A stretch of DNA of 64,000 nt, taken from positions 186,001 through 250,000 of the forward strand of contig JAVJSI010000018.1 in the NCBI GenBank assembly GCA_040219515.1, read 5' to 3'. Numbering within the stretch: the stretch's first letter is position 1; every line of letters begins with the position of its first letter. This document shows positions 8,839-17,160 of the stretch, piece by piece. Under the pieces are notes generated by a model. The model had not been told where the DNA came from and did no database searches. It worked only from the letters and a program-made list of their open reading frames with translations. Made by a program: the position numbers and the translations under genes. The DNA is from Acidimicrobiales bacterium (GTDB taxonomy: Bacteria; Actinomycetota; Acidimicrobiia; Acidimicrobiales; Aldehydirespiratoraceae).

Positions 8839-9355
8839 GTCCAGTCCGAGTCGGTGGCCATGCGGTAGAGGAACGCCGCCATCTGGCCACGGGTCACCAC
8901 GTCGTTCGGCGAATAGGTACTCGCCGAGGTGCCGGTGGTGATGCCCTGGTCCTTGAGCCATGCCACCGCATCGCGGTAGAACGCGTTCGCGGGCACGTCG
9001 CTGAAGCCATGGCCGGGGTTGTCGTCCGGCGAACCGGCCAGGCGATGCAGGAACGCCGCCATCTGACCACGGGTCACCACGTCGTTCGGCGAGTAGGTGC
9101 TGGCGGTGGTGCCGGTGGTGATGCCTTCGGCCTTCAGCCACGCCACCGCATCGGCGTAGAAGGTGCCGCCGGGCACGTCGCTGAAGCCATGGGCCGGACT
9201 GCCGCCGGGGGTGCCGGCCAGGCGATGCAGGAACGCCGCCATCTGACCACGGGTCACCACGTCGTCCGGTGAATAGGTCGTCGGCGACGTTCCCGTGGTG
9301 ATGCCCTCGGCCTTCAAGAACGCGACGCCCTCGCTGTAGAAGGCGCCGGGGGGCA
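8826..9355 (-). repeat. Three tandem 180-bp repeats encoding SLH modules
   Basis: The block GAACGCCGCC-CATCTG recurs at 8871, 9051 and 9231 (plus-strand positions), a spacing of exactly 180 bases or 60 codons. The copies agree at most bases, including third codon positions, across stretches such as CACGGGTCACCACGTCGT. They therefore look recently duplicated or homogenised by gene conversion. They are coding repeats, not a CRISPR array, because the reading frame continues through all three. Confidence 0.85.
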
Positions 9356-10508
9356 CGTCGGTGAAGCCCGCCGTGCCACTCCCGCCGCCGGATCCGCCGC
9401 CCGTGCTCGAACCGTTGAATCGCGCCAGACTGACCGTGTTGTAGCCGCTGTCGGTCGACGACGTGACGACGCCGCCGTCGCTGGTCGCACTGACGTGACC
9501 TTCCACCGCGGACGCCAACGGCTTGGACCAGCTCTCGAGGGAGCCGGTGCTCGTGAAGCCGCGCAGTGCGGGGCTCGCCCCGCTGGTCGCGGTTGTGAAG
9601 GCCACGATGCTGCCGTCGTTCTCGACATCGATGTCGCCGATGTCGAGCGGCACCGAGGTGTTGGCCCACATGTTGATGCCGAGGAAGCTGAACCGGCCCA
9701 GGTATGCGTCACCGCCCGCGACCACGTCACCGGACGTCGGCGCGATCGCCACTGACAGCGAGGTCACGCCGGGAACCCTGGTTTCCGAGCTCATCGTGCC
9801 GGCGAGCGAGGCGCTCGAGAGCAGACCGCCGGTCGGTCCGACCGCCGTGAAGTAGGCGGCGCCGTACTCCTGGGAGTACGCCATGTCCTCGATGATGTCC
9901 CCCGGCGCGCCGTACGCATAGCGCCACTGTTCGTTGCCGGCGCTGTCGAACCGCAACAGCGCCGGTTGGTCCGAGAAGCTGACGAAGGCGCCGAGGAAGA
10001 CGGACCCGTCGGTGGCCGCCGCCACGCCGAGGCCGGCGTCGTCGTTGTTCGTGCCGTTCTGTCCGATCTGCTCGGCCCACAGGACTGCGCCGGTCGAGGA
10101 GAGCTTGGCCACGAATGCGTCGAAGTCGGTGCCACCGGTGCGGCCACCGATGTCACCGCGGGTTCGTCCGGCCACGACGACGCTGCCGTCGGGGGCCACG
10201 TCGACTGCACTGATGTAGTCCGCCGCTCCTTCGTCGCCGACGAGGGTCTTCCACACTTCGTTGCCGCTGGCGTCGAGCTTGCGCACGACACCATCGGTCT
10301 CGCTGCCCGACTGGTTCCAGCCGGCCAGGACGACCGAACCGTCGGGCCCGGTGGCCGAGTCGAAGTAGCGGACCGAACCACCGCTGCCGACGGAGGCGGT
10401 CCAACCGGGTGTCGGTTCCGCCGCGCCGGCAGGTGACGTCGCGAGGGCGGTCGCCGCCATCGTCATGGCCACCGCAGCTGCGAAGCCGCGGCCGAGAAGC
10501 TTGCTCAT
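8826..10508 (-). CDS. Secreted protein with beta-propeller-like body and three C-terminal SLH repeats
   Basis: The ATG at 10508 is preferred because GAGG lies six bases upstream; another ATG at 10514 is possible. The 560-residue product opens with a signal peptide (SKLLGRGFAAAVAMTMAATA, cleavage after GAA). The middle, about residues 30-380, is made of short repeats such as VAPDGSVVVAGRT and VLWAEQIGQNG, as in SBBP-type beta-propellers. A Gly/Ser-rich linker leads to three S-layer homology modules of 60 residues, each with FSDVP, FY.DAVAWLK.EGITTGT and VTRGQMAAFL. Such modules usually tether proteins to the cell wall or S-layer. No partner gene is obvious nearby. Confidence 0.88.
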   Translation of the reverse strand: MSKLLGRGFAAAVAMTMAATALATSPAGAAEPTPGWTASVGSGGSVRYFDSATGPDGSVVLAGWNQSGSETDGVVRKLDASGNEVWKTLVGDEGAADYISAVDVAPDGSVVVAGRTRGDIGGRTGGTDFDAFVAKLSSTGAVLWAEQIGQNGTNNDDAGLGVAAATDGSVFLGAFVSFSDQPALLRFDSAGNEQWRYAYGAPGDIIEDMAYSQEYGAAYFTAVGPTGGLLSSASLAGTMSSETRVPGVTSLSVAIAPTSGDVVAGGDAYLGRFSFLGINMWANTSVPLDIGDIDVENDGSIVAFTTATSGASPALRGFTSTGSLESWSKPLASAVEGHVSATSDGGVVTSSTDSGYNTVSLARFNGSSTGGGSGGGSGTAGFTDVPPGAFYSEGVAFLKAEGITTGTSPTTYSPDDVVTRGQMAAFLHRLAGTPGGSPAHGFSDVPGGTFYADAVAWLKAEGITTGTTASTYSPNDVVTRGQMAAFLHRLAGSPDDNPGHGFSDVPANAFYRDAVAWLKDQGITTGTSASTYSPNDVVTRGQMAAFLYRMATDSDWTYPG

Positions 10509-10615
10509 CGTCATCCTCGAGTTGCTCGTGTGCGTACGGGCTGTCACTAGCGAACTCGCGCCAACGAATCACCAACAACGGAACAACAACGGCGAGTTCT
10601 TTTCCGCGGAGCTCG

Positions 10616-12385
10616 TCAGGCGTCGGTTCGCCAGGCCACCCCGTCGACGGGCTGGTACGAGCACCGGCGTCCGGTCTCGAGACTCGCGGTGAGGTGGGCC
10701 CCAAGGCCCGGCGACTGCTCACTGATCGTCGAGACTGCACGGCGAATCGCCGTCGTCACGCGCACCCGCGCCTTCTCGATCTCTCTCGACGTCGATGCGG
10801 CGTGGGTCGCCCCGGCCAACTCCTTCAGGAGAAACTCGCGCTCCTCGTCGAGCCGACGGGTCCGAGACGACATCGCGTCGAGCTGATCGAGACGCCGGCG
10901 GTAGACCGTTCGCGCTTCGGCGTCGATCGCCGACTCGACCACCGAGGCCCGCGGGAGGGCCGGATCGACTCGCTCGTCGAGGTCGAGGACGTCGATCGAT
11001 TCACCGGGATGGCGCAGCAACCGGCAGAGGTGGCGAATGCCCACACCGTCGCGCACGTCCGTTCGGCCGCTGGAGTGCGTCAGCGTCCACACACCGCCCT
11101 CGAGCCGGGCGACCGGTCCGCCGTGACCGTCGAGGCGAACGCGATCGGCCAGCGACCGGGCCTCGTCCGCACGGACTCCGAAGCCGAAGCGTCGAAGCGC
11201 CGGTTCGGCCTGCTCCGCGTCGGCCAGCGCACCGACGGGGTCGACTCGTTCACGGCAGGTCGCACGGTCGAGGCGGGCCAGCACCGTCCAGGGCCCCGGC
11301 CCGCGTGTGGAGAGGACGAAGTCGAACCACACCTCGGCCTCGTCGAGGTCGCCGGTCACCGCGGCGAGGAGGCCGGCCACCCGGCCCACCGGCCCGTAGG
11401 ACGCGTAACCGGAGCCGTGTGTGCTGTCGAGCGACGCGTAGGGGCGCAGCTGCTCGAGCAGTTCTGCGGCACGCTCGTGATCGTCCAGGTTCACCGCAAT
11501 GAGCCCGAGCAGATGCATGGACACGAGCCAGTTGAGGTCGCGCGGGACGGGTGCGAACCGGTCACGAGCCAGGGTCTCGAAGATCCGGCGGGCCTCGTCC
11601 AGCTCGCCGATCTCCGACAGAACGAAGGCGAGGCCCACATCCCAGTTCGCCTCCACCCTGGGCGACGAGGCCCGGATGGAACGAATGGCATCGACCACGT
11701 CGGCCAGGCTCCGCCGGAGGTACATGGCGATCGCCATCGTGACCGCCACGTTCTGGAAGGAGAAGGGCGAACCGGCGAGGTCGGCGGTCGATGCGATCGC
11801 GTCCTCGTTGAGCCGCACCGCCTCGTCGAGATTGCCCTCGAGCATCTCGAGGTTCGCACGCCACAGCACCTCTCGACGACGGAACAGCTTCGAGTCGAGC
11901 CCCGCTGATTCGACGAGGAAATCATCGATGCCCCGTCGCACACCGGCGAGGTCACCGGCGTCGAACGACGCCAGCACTTGCCATTCGACGATGCGAACGC
12001 GCAGCTCCTGATCCCGAACCGAGGGACGCACGGCGTTCAGCTCCTCGAGGACCAGCCCCCGCTCGGTCGGGTCCGGCGGGCCCCAGTTCGCGTACAGGCC
12101 GCCCAATGCCGCGGTGGCGATCAGGTCTGCGTCCGCGGACTCGCGTGCGACCTCGATTGCGTGGGCGATGTCGTCCTGGCGATGCCGGGCCGACACCGCC
12201 CACGAGTCGTCCGTCTCGCCGAGCGCAGGGGCCCAGTACCGGGCGAGCGCCCGACCGACGAGAGCGGCGACGCGCTCCCCCGCACCCTTGGCCGATGCCA
12301 CTCGACGAGTCGCTCGGTCGATCATCGCCCGGTCGGCCGACGGCAGCGTCTCGACGATCTCCCAGGGAAGCCGGTCCGGCGTCAT
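10616..12385 (-). CDS. TPR-like regulatory protein with C-terminal actinobacterial ATPase-associated domain
   Basis: This 589-residue protein is soluble and largely helical. Residues 1-400 carry degenerate tetratricopeptide-like pairs (for example LDEARRIFETLARD and DLDEAEVWFDFVLS). From about residue 435 it has a segment WTLTHSSGRTDVRDGVGIRHL then LLRHPGESIDVLDL, a YRRRLDQLD coiled stretch and the end REIEKARVRVTTAIRRAV...GAHLTASLETGRRCSYQP. I recognise this layout from the C-terminus of large actinobacterial AAA/adenylate cyclase-like regulators, but the ATPase part is absent. The divergent gene at 12511 has the same C-terminal domain. The role is probably regulatory; the ligand and target are unknown. 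Confidence 0.6.
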   Translation of the reverse strand: MTPDRLPWEIVETLPSADRAMIDRATRRVASAKGAGERVAALVGRALARYWAPALGETDDSWAVSARHRQDDIAHAIEVARESADADLIATAALGGLYANWGPPDPTERGLVLEELNAVRPSVRDQELRVRIVEWQVLASFDAGDLAGVRRGIDDFLVESAGLDSKLFRRREVLWRANLEMLEGNLDEAVRLNEDAIASTADLAGSPFSFQNVAVTMAIAMYLRRSLADVVDAIRSIRASSPRVEANWDVGLAFVLSEIGELDEARRIFETLARDRFAPVPRDLNWLVSMHLLGLIAVNLDDHERAAELLEQLRPYASLDSTHGSGYASYGPVGRVAGLLAAVTGDLDEAEVWFDFVLSTRGPGPWTVLARLDRATCRERVDPVGALADAEQAEPALRRFGFGVRADEARSLADRVRLDGHGGPVARLEGGVWTLTHSSGRTDVRDGVGIRHLCRLLRHPGESIDVLDLDERVDPALPRASVVESAIDAEARTVYRRRLDQLDAMSSRTRRLDEEREFLLKELAGATHAASTSREIEKARVRVTTAIRRAVSTISEQSPGLGAHLTASLETGRRCSYQPVDGVAWRTDA

Positions 12386-12510
12386 CCATCCTCACTGCGC
12401 ATTGTTGTCCTGGGTGAACCGGGCGGGCGGCCGACGTCACCGGTCATCACACCTAGTGAATAGCACGGGCGACTCGTCGTAGGGCCATCGCCGACCGTAC
12501 GCTCGCGTCG

Positions 12511-13584
12511 ATGAGCGCCGAGCATGACCTGATCGAGCGCGGCATACCCGACCTCACCGATTCGGCCCGCCTCGGGCCGGTGGTCGCGGCGGAGGTCGAC
12601 TTTCTCGCCGGCCGCCACGCATCGTGGATCGAAGAGGGCGAATCGATGGTCCGCGCTCGGGCCTGTGTCCTCGCCGGCGACGAGGCATCGGCCACGTCGC
12701 TGCTCGAGGCGGCGGATCTCACCGCCTGCACCGGTCAAGAACTCACGGCTGCGGCCTGGTCCGTGTCCCGCATCGGGTCGCGGCCCATGGCCGAAGCGCT
12801 GCTGGAGGCGCTCCGCGCACAACCGTCGTTCCTCGTCGAGGGTGACGTCCCGCTCGGCCCCCGAGCGCTCGCGACCGGACCGCTCCTCGCCTCGACGGGC
12901 GATCTCCACGCAGCTGCCGACGTCCTGCGCGAAGCGGTCGTCGCCGGCGACGCCCGCGCTCCCCTGTGGGGCGCGCTGGCCCGGGCGGAACTCGCGCGGG
13001 TCATGCTGTGCGCCGAGGTCGTCGGCGACCCTGCGCCGACCGGCGCGGGTCAAACCGTCGACCAGCTCATCACGGCGGCCGGCCTGTTCTTTCGAGCAGG
13101 CGGTTACCGGGCTCTTCTGGCCCGCACCGCCGACCTGACGCATCCCGACGGCGGCGTCACCGTGCCCCTCGGAGCCCCGATGGTCGGGCGCCTCCGGCCG
13201 GGCCCGACGTGGCAGGTGGGGTTCGGGGTCATGGGTGATGTGACGCTGCGCGCGTCGAAGGGCCTCGGATCGATCCGTCACCTCGTCAGCCATCCCGGGC
13301 AACCGGTTCCCGCCGCCGAACTCGACCGATTGGCCCGCGGGGGCGAACCGGACGAGTCGCTCGGACGAGAGACGATCGGCGACGACGCGAGCGTCGCCGA
13401 GATCAGAGATCGGCTCTTCGACGAATCGGTGCGGTCGCGGGTCGGCAAGCTGATCGCCCGCACCATCTCACGGCTCGAGGACGACCACCCGCTGCTGGGC
13501 CGTCATCTGCACACGACCGTGCGCACGGGGCACCGCTGCCGCTACGACCCGCCGGCCGATCGCCGGGTGATCTGGATCGACTGA
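12511..13584 (+). CDS. Paralogous regulatory protein sharing the C-terminal domain of its divergent neighbour
   Basis: The product has 357 residues. Residues 1-205 are helical and alanine-rich with weak TPR-like character. From about residue 220, WQVGFGVMGDVTLRASKGLGSIRHLVSHPGQPV matches the WTLTHSSGR...GIRHLCRLLRHPGESI segment of the protein at 10616-12385, and the end, RVGKLIARTISRLEDDHPLLGRHL then TVRTGHRCRYDP, matches its C-terminus. The coiled region between them is shorter here. The two genes diverge from a 125-base spacer, and this one ends 4 bases before the convergent SARP gene. No DNA-binding domain is recognised. The function is unknown and a signalling role is an inference. Confidence 0.55.
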   Translation: MSAEHDLIERGIPDLTDSARLGPVVAAEVDFLAGRHASWIEEGESMVRARACVLAGDEASATSLLEAADLTACTGQELTAAAWSVSRIGSRPMAEALLEALRAQPSFLVEGDVPLGPRALATGPLLASTGDLHAAADVLREAVVAGDARAPLWGALARAELARVMLCAEVVGDPAPTGAGQTVDQLITAAGLFFRAGGYRALLARTADLTHPDGGVTVPLGAPMVGRLRPGPTWQVGFGVMGDVTLRASKGLGSIRHLVSHPGQPVPAAELDRLARGGEPDESLGRETIGDDASVAEIRDRLFDESVRSRVGKLIARTISRLEDDHPLLGRHLHTTVRTGHRCRYDPPADRRVIWID

Positions 13585-13588
13585 CTCG

Positions 13589-14470
13589 TCAGGGATCGAC
13601 TCGACGGCGTCGACGACGACCCCGCACCCGACAGTGTCGAACAACTGGATCGTGGAGGCATCGGCCCCGCGACGGTGTGGCCGTCGCCGGAGCCGCGACG
13701 AGACGAGGCACACCCCCGTCGGCCGTGACGTCGATCGGTGTGCCGAGCTTCAACGCCCGGCCCACGTCGATCATGGACGCGCTCGGCTCCACGCCGAACT
13801 GCCCGCGGAGCCGATCCACGTACTCTCGATGGGCGGCGAGCGCTTCGCTCGGTCGTCCGGCCCGTTGGAGGGCGACGAACAGCAACTCCCACGCCCGGTC
13901 GCGATACGGGTCGTCCTCGACCTCGGCGCGCAGTTCGGTGATGCACTGCTCGTAGTCGCGCAACTGGATGCGTCCGGTGGCCAGAAGGTCGGCCGCCCGT
14001 GCTCGTTCCTGCGCGAGCCGGGCCCGCTCGATCTCCGCCGTGTGACTGTCGGTGAGGTCGACGTAGGGCGTCCCCCGCCAGAGATCGAGGGCGCCGGCCA
14101 ACGAGTCGACGGAGGCCCGCGTCAGCGGCGCCGACCGGACCCGGACCAGTGTGCCTTCGAACTGCGCGACATCAGTGGGCCGACCGAGGAGGTACCGGGC
14201 GTGCTCACACACGATCAGGTCGTCACCGTGCAATCGACGCAGGCGCGTCATCTGGTTCTGCAGCGAGGACCGGGCGCTGTTCGGTGGGCGCCCGCCCCAG
14301 ACGCCGTCGGCCAACTCGTCGATGTCGGCCCCCCGCTGACCGGCCAGCGCCAGAGCCGCGATCAGCGCTCGCTGTCGCTGCGTTGCGGACTGCGCGCCGA
14401 TCGTGGCCGGGCCGAGCACCCGCACGCCGGGACCTCGGCCGTCTCCCACCAACTGATCGCCAACCTGCAT
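13589..14470 (-). CDS. SARP/AfsR-type transcriptional regulator (winged helix plus BTAD domain)
   Basis: The ATG at 14470 has a strong GGGGAGGAG sequence seven bases upstream and gives 293 residues; the frame is open further upstream but has no such site. Residues 12-95 form an OmpR-like winged helix (ALIAALALAGQRGADIDELA, then SLQNQMTRLRRLHGDD). Residues 105-255 form the bacterial transcriptional activation domain, with ALDLWRGTPYVDL and WELLFVALQRAGRPSEALAAHREYVDRLR. SARPs activate secondary-metabolite or stress genes by binding direct repeats. The Arg-rich last 30 residues are unusual. Direct repeats with SARP-like spacing lie about 100 bases upstream. Confidence 0.85.
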   Translation of the reverse strand: MQVGDQLVGDGRGPGVRVLGPATIGAQSATQRQRALIAALALAGQRGADIDELADGVWGGRPPNSARSSLQNQMTRLRRLHGDDLIVCEHARYLLGRPTDVAQFEGTLVRVRSAPLTRASVDSLAGALDLWRGTPYVDLTDSHTAEIERARLAQERARAADLLATGRIQLRDYEQCITELRAEVEDDPYRDRAWELLFVALQRAGRPSEALAAHREYVDRLRGQFGVEPSASMIDVGRALKLGTPIDVTADGGVPRLVAAPATATPSRGRCLHDPVVRHCRVRGRRRRRRVDP

Positions 14471-14571
14471 CGATCCACTCCTCCCCGTCTTGTTGGTGAG
14501 ATGTGACATCGGGGCCCGGTACGGGACATTTTCGGTATTCGATCGCGCGTCGAGCGAGATTCGCATCGCCG

Positions 14572-14591
14572 GTTGGCAGCTCGTTGGCAGC
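14572..14591. promoter_or_regulatory. Direct repeats with 11-bp period, candidate SARP-type operator
   Basis: GTTGGCAGC occurs at 14572-14580 and again at 14583-14591, so the two copies are 11 bases apart on the same face of the helix. SARP regulators are known to bind heptamer direct repeats at this period. The site lies 102-121 bases upstream of the SARP start codon at 14470. There are only two copies and no confirmed promoter, so autoregulation is a guess. Confidence 0.35.
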
Positions 14592-14619
14592 GGCGAAACG
14601 TGCCGGCCACGGTCGCCCT

Positions 14620-14656
14620 GAGTTGGGACGGGGGTCTGACCCCGGTGTCCCAACTC
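14620..14656. repeat. REP-like palindromic repeat, copy 1
   Basis: Outer arms GAGTTGGGAC and GTCCCAACTC enclose a centre containing GGGGTCTGACCCC. The 37-base element overlaps the stop codon of the AttH-like gene at 14655. A nearly identical copy lies at 24760-24797 and a diverged one at about 15819-15862. It could fold into a hairpin and act as a terminator or mRNA stabiliser; the dispersed identical copies fit a REP-type mobile repeat better than independent terminators. Confidence 0.7.
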
Positions 14657-15785
14657 AGTCGGCGACGGCGGTGGGGGACGTCCAGCCGAACGGGATGTAG
14701 AGGCCGGCGGCCAGGTTCTCGTGCATGCCGTAGCCGATCCTGCCGTCGTTGGTCTCGTGGCGACAGAGCGTCTCGTTGAGCAGGGCGATGTCGAGCCGTT
14801 CGGTGGGTGCGCCGATCGGCGTGTCGACGCCTTCGACCTTGAGGTCGGCTCCCTGCCAGACCCCGTGACCCCAGTACCCGTCGTACATGTAGCCCGACCC
14901 GGCCTTGAGATAGACGGTGCGCAGTGGTGTCGTCGTGATCCGCAGGTCAGAGGCGCCGTCGCCGCTGAACCAGACCTCGGCCTTCTCGACCTCACGCGTG
15001 CCCGGGAAGTAGGTGATGTCGATCTCGGGGCGGCCGAGATGCTCGGGCTCGCGCTCGTCGCCGAGGTTGTAGAGCTTCACCGCCTCTTCGAGGAGTCGCC
15101 GGCCGGCATGGTCGTTGTCGATCGTGATCTTGACCATGTGGTCGTCGAACTGGATGGGCAACCAGTTGTGGAAGAACCCCATCGACATGTCGGGATGGAT
15201 CTTGGCACCGATCCCCTTGGGCTCCGGCTCGCCGATGCCGTGACGGACGCCCCAGCTGTGGTCGCGGGCTCCCATCCAACGGTCGGGCGTGATGTCGTAG
15301 CGAGTGCCATCGATCTCGAGCCAGCCCTCGTAGGAGCCCACGTGGGCGAGACGGAAGGTGTCCTGGGTCTGGCGTTGCCCGACATGGGTGATCGATTTCG
15401 GCTCGGCCAGCGCCTCGGTCATCGCGGTGAACGTGACGTCGAGCGAGAGGCCCCACTCGTTCTCGTCGCAGGTCAGCCGCAGCTGACGCAGCCCTTCGAT
15501 CACCTCGATCTTCAAGGGACCGACGCTCGTGTCCATCCGATCCGAACCGAGTTCGCGCGAGGCTCGCACGGTCACCTGATGGTCGCCGTGCGACACCGTG
15601 ACGAACGCGTCGGTCACGCCCATGTTGGGGTACTGCCCCATGCCGAACACCATGAACAGCGAGTCGTCCGACCCGTGCATGTTGAAGTAGTAGCGATCGT
15701 AGAAGTGACGATCGCTCGTGAAAACCGTGTCGATCGGCTCGGGAAACTGATGGATGAGGAAGTCGTCACCGGGGCTGAGAGGCAT
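14655..15785 (-). CDS. AttH/CrtC-like (lipocalin-type barrel) protein of unknown substrate
   Basis: This 376-residue soluble protein has no signal peptide or membrane segment. The central segment GWLEIDGTRYDITPDRWMGARDHSWGVR is characteristic of AttH/carotenoid 1,2-hydratase-like double-barrel proteins, in which the W-x-x-RDHSWG strand lines the pocket. Paired Trp, His and Asp residues recur in the second half (GFFHNWLPIQFDDHMVK). Members bind or modify hydrophobic compounds such as terpenoids and steroids. It lies downstream of an MFS transporter and a phosphotransferase on the same strand, suggesting uptake and processing of a small lipophilic molecule, which is inference. Confidence 0.6.
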   Translation of the reverse strand: MPLSPGDDFLIHQFPEPIDTVFTSDRHFYDRYYFNMHGSDDSLFMVFGMGQYPNMGVTDAFVTVSHGDHQVTVRASRELGSDRMDTSVGPLKIEVIEGLRQLRLTCDENEWGLSLDVTFTAMTEALAEPKSITHVGQRQTQDTFRLAHVGSYEGWLEIDGTRYDITPDRWMGARDHSWGVRHGIGEPEPKGIGAKIHPDMSMGFFHNWLPIQFDDHMVKITIDNDHAGRRLLEEAVKLYNLGDEREPEHLGRPEIDITYFPGTREVEKAEVWFSGDGASDLRITTTPLRTVYLKAGSGYMYDGYWGHGVWQGADLKVEGVDTPIGAPTERLDIALLNETLCRHETNDGRIGYGMHENLAAGLYIPFGWTSPTAVAD

Positions 15786-15818
15786 GCCCGCAGTCTGGCC
15801 GTTCCCCCCTCCCCCGGT

Positions 15819-15862
15819 CCAACCGTTGCATCTGGGGTCAGACCCCCGTTGCGGTTGGGATC
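15819..15862. repeat. REP-like palindromic repeat, diverged copy
   Basis: The core GGGGTCAGACCCC is shared with the repeats at 14620 and 24760, here in the opposite orientation. The arms differ: CCAACCG on the left and CGGTTGG on the right. It fills most of the gap between the AttH-like start at 15785 and the MFS stop at 15861, so it sits directly at the end of the MFS gene. It may serve as a terminator hairpin. Confidence 0.55.
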
Positions 15863-17099
15863 AGTGTGCGATCACAGGGGCGGGCGGGTCGATGGCCCGG
15901 TGGCCACCGCCCAGAACGAAGACGAGCGTCACCGCCGCAGCGATCACCCCCGTCGCCATGAGGGCGATCTCGATAGAGGCGACCTCGGCGACGACGCCCT
16001 GCACGATGACCGCCACCGGCGAGACCATGCCGAACCACATCAACCAGAGCGACATCACCCGGCCGCGATACGCGTCCTCGGCGTGGGCCTGCATGGCGGC
16101 GACCACCGTCGAGACGGCAGGAGTGAACGCCACACCGGTCAGGAACAGCACCACCACACCCATCCAGAGTGCGGGCACCATCCCGAGCAGCGTGACGAAC
16201 GCCGACATGACGAACAGCGCCGTGATGACGACCTGGCGATGAGGGAAGTGCTGTTCGATGAACACGAGCACCACCGCGCCGATCAACGCACCGAAGCCGA
16301 ACGACGACGCGAGAACGCCGAACTCACCCTCACCGGTGTCGAAGCCGTCGGTGGCGATGACGGCGATCAGCCAGGTCAGCGGCGCCAGCAGCAAGCCGAC
16401 GATGCCGCCGGCGAGCAGACAGGCGCGGATCCCCGGCGACCTGAAGGCGTAGCGCATGCCGGACCTGATGATCTGCACGAAGCTCTCGCCGGTCCCGGAG
16501 GCCACCGGGCGGGCCGGGATCAGAAAGAGCGCCCCGACCATCACAAGGAAGCTGATGGCATTGATCCAGAACACCCAGACTGCTCCTACCGCGGCGATGA
16601 GTGCGCCGGCCAACAGCGGTCCGATGGCTCGTGACGTGTTCCACTGGCTGGAGTTCAGCGAGATCGCGTTGCGCAGATGCTGCGGCGGCACGAGCTCGGT
16701 GACGATGGCCTGTTGCACGGGTGAGCCCAGCGACGCCACGAAGCCGCCGAGGAGGGAGAGGGCGAACAACAACCAGTACGGGTCGTCGAGCCGCCACACC
16801 ACGACGGCCACGAGCACCGCGAACACCGCTTGGAGGGCCAACGACATCGCCAGCAGATCGCGGCGGCGCATGCGATCGGCGAGTCCTCCACCGATCGGAC
16901 CGGCGACCGCCAGGGGAAGCAGGCCGGCGACGGCAACGAGCGTCACCCGCCACGCGCTGTCGGTCGTTTCCTTGACGACCCACCCCAGCGCGGTGAGCGA
17001 CGCAAGCGAGCCCACGTTCGACACGATGCTGGCGAGCCAGAAGATCCGGTAGTCGCGATAGCCGAGGGCAACGATCGGGGCGGGGGCGGTCGAGGTCAT
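15861..17099 (-). CDS. MFS transporter, EntS-like (DHA3) family
   Basis: This 412-residue protein has about 12 membrane helices. It begins with the segment ALGYRDYRIFWLASIVSNVGS typical of EntS-like efflux permeases, followed by the loop GGGLADRMRRRDLLAMSLA (motif A) after helix 2. The middle loop reads VTELVPPQHLRNAISLNSSQWNTSRAIGP, again family-like. Such carriers export siderophores, drugs or other hydrophobic compounds by proton antiport. It starts at an ATG at 17099, 61 bases after the phosphotransferase, with GGAGGGCAGGAGG further upstream. The substrate cannot be told from sequence; both neighbours suggest a small-molecule function. Confidence 0.85.
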   Translation of the reverse strand: MTSTAPAPIVALGYRDYRIFWLASIVSNVGSLASLTALGWVVKETTDSAWRVTLVAVAGLLPLAVAGPIGGGLADRMRRRDLLAMSLALQAVFAVLVAVVVWRLDDPYWLLFALSLLGGFVASLGSPVQQAIVTELVPPQHLRNAISLNSSQWNTSRAIGPLLAGALIAAVGAVWVFWINAISFLVMVGALFLIPARPVASGTGESFVQIIRSGMRYAFRSPGIRACLLAGGIVGLLLAPLTWLIAVIATDGFDTGEGEFGVLASSFGFGALIGAVVLVFIEQHFPHRQVVITALFVMSAFVTLLGMVPALWMGVVVLFLTGVAFTPAVSTVVAAMQAHAEDAYRGRVMSLWLMWFGMVSPVAVIVQGVVAEVASIEIALMATGVIAAAVTLVFVLGGGHRAIDPPAPVIAH

Positions 17100-17160
17100 G
17101 TCGGCGGGCAGTGTTTCGCCTCCTGCCCTCCGCGTCCAAATGCAACGCCCGAATGCGACG

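Noticed and set aside
8826-9355. Regular 180-base repeats that at first sight look like a repeat array.
   Set aside because: The repeats are in frame and encode SLH modules; unit length and lack of spacers exclude a CRISPR array.
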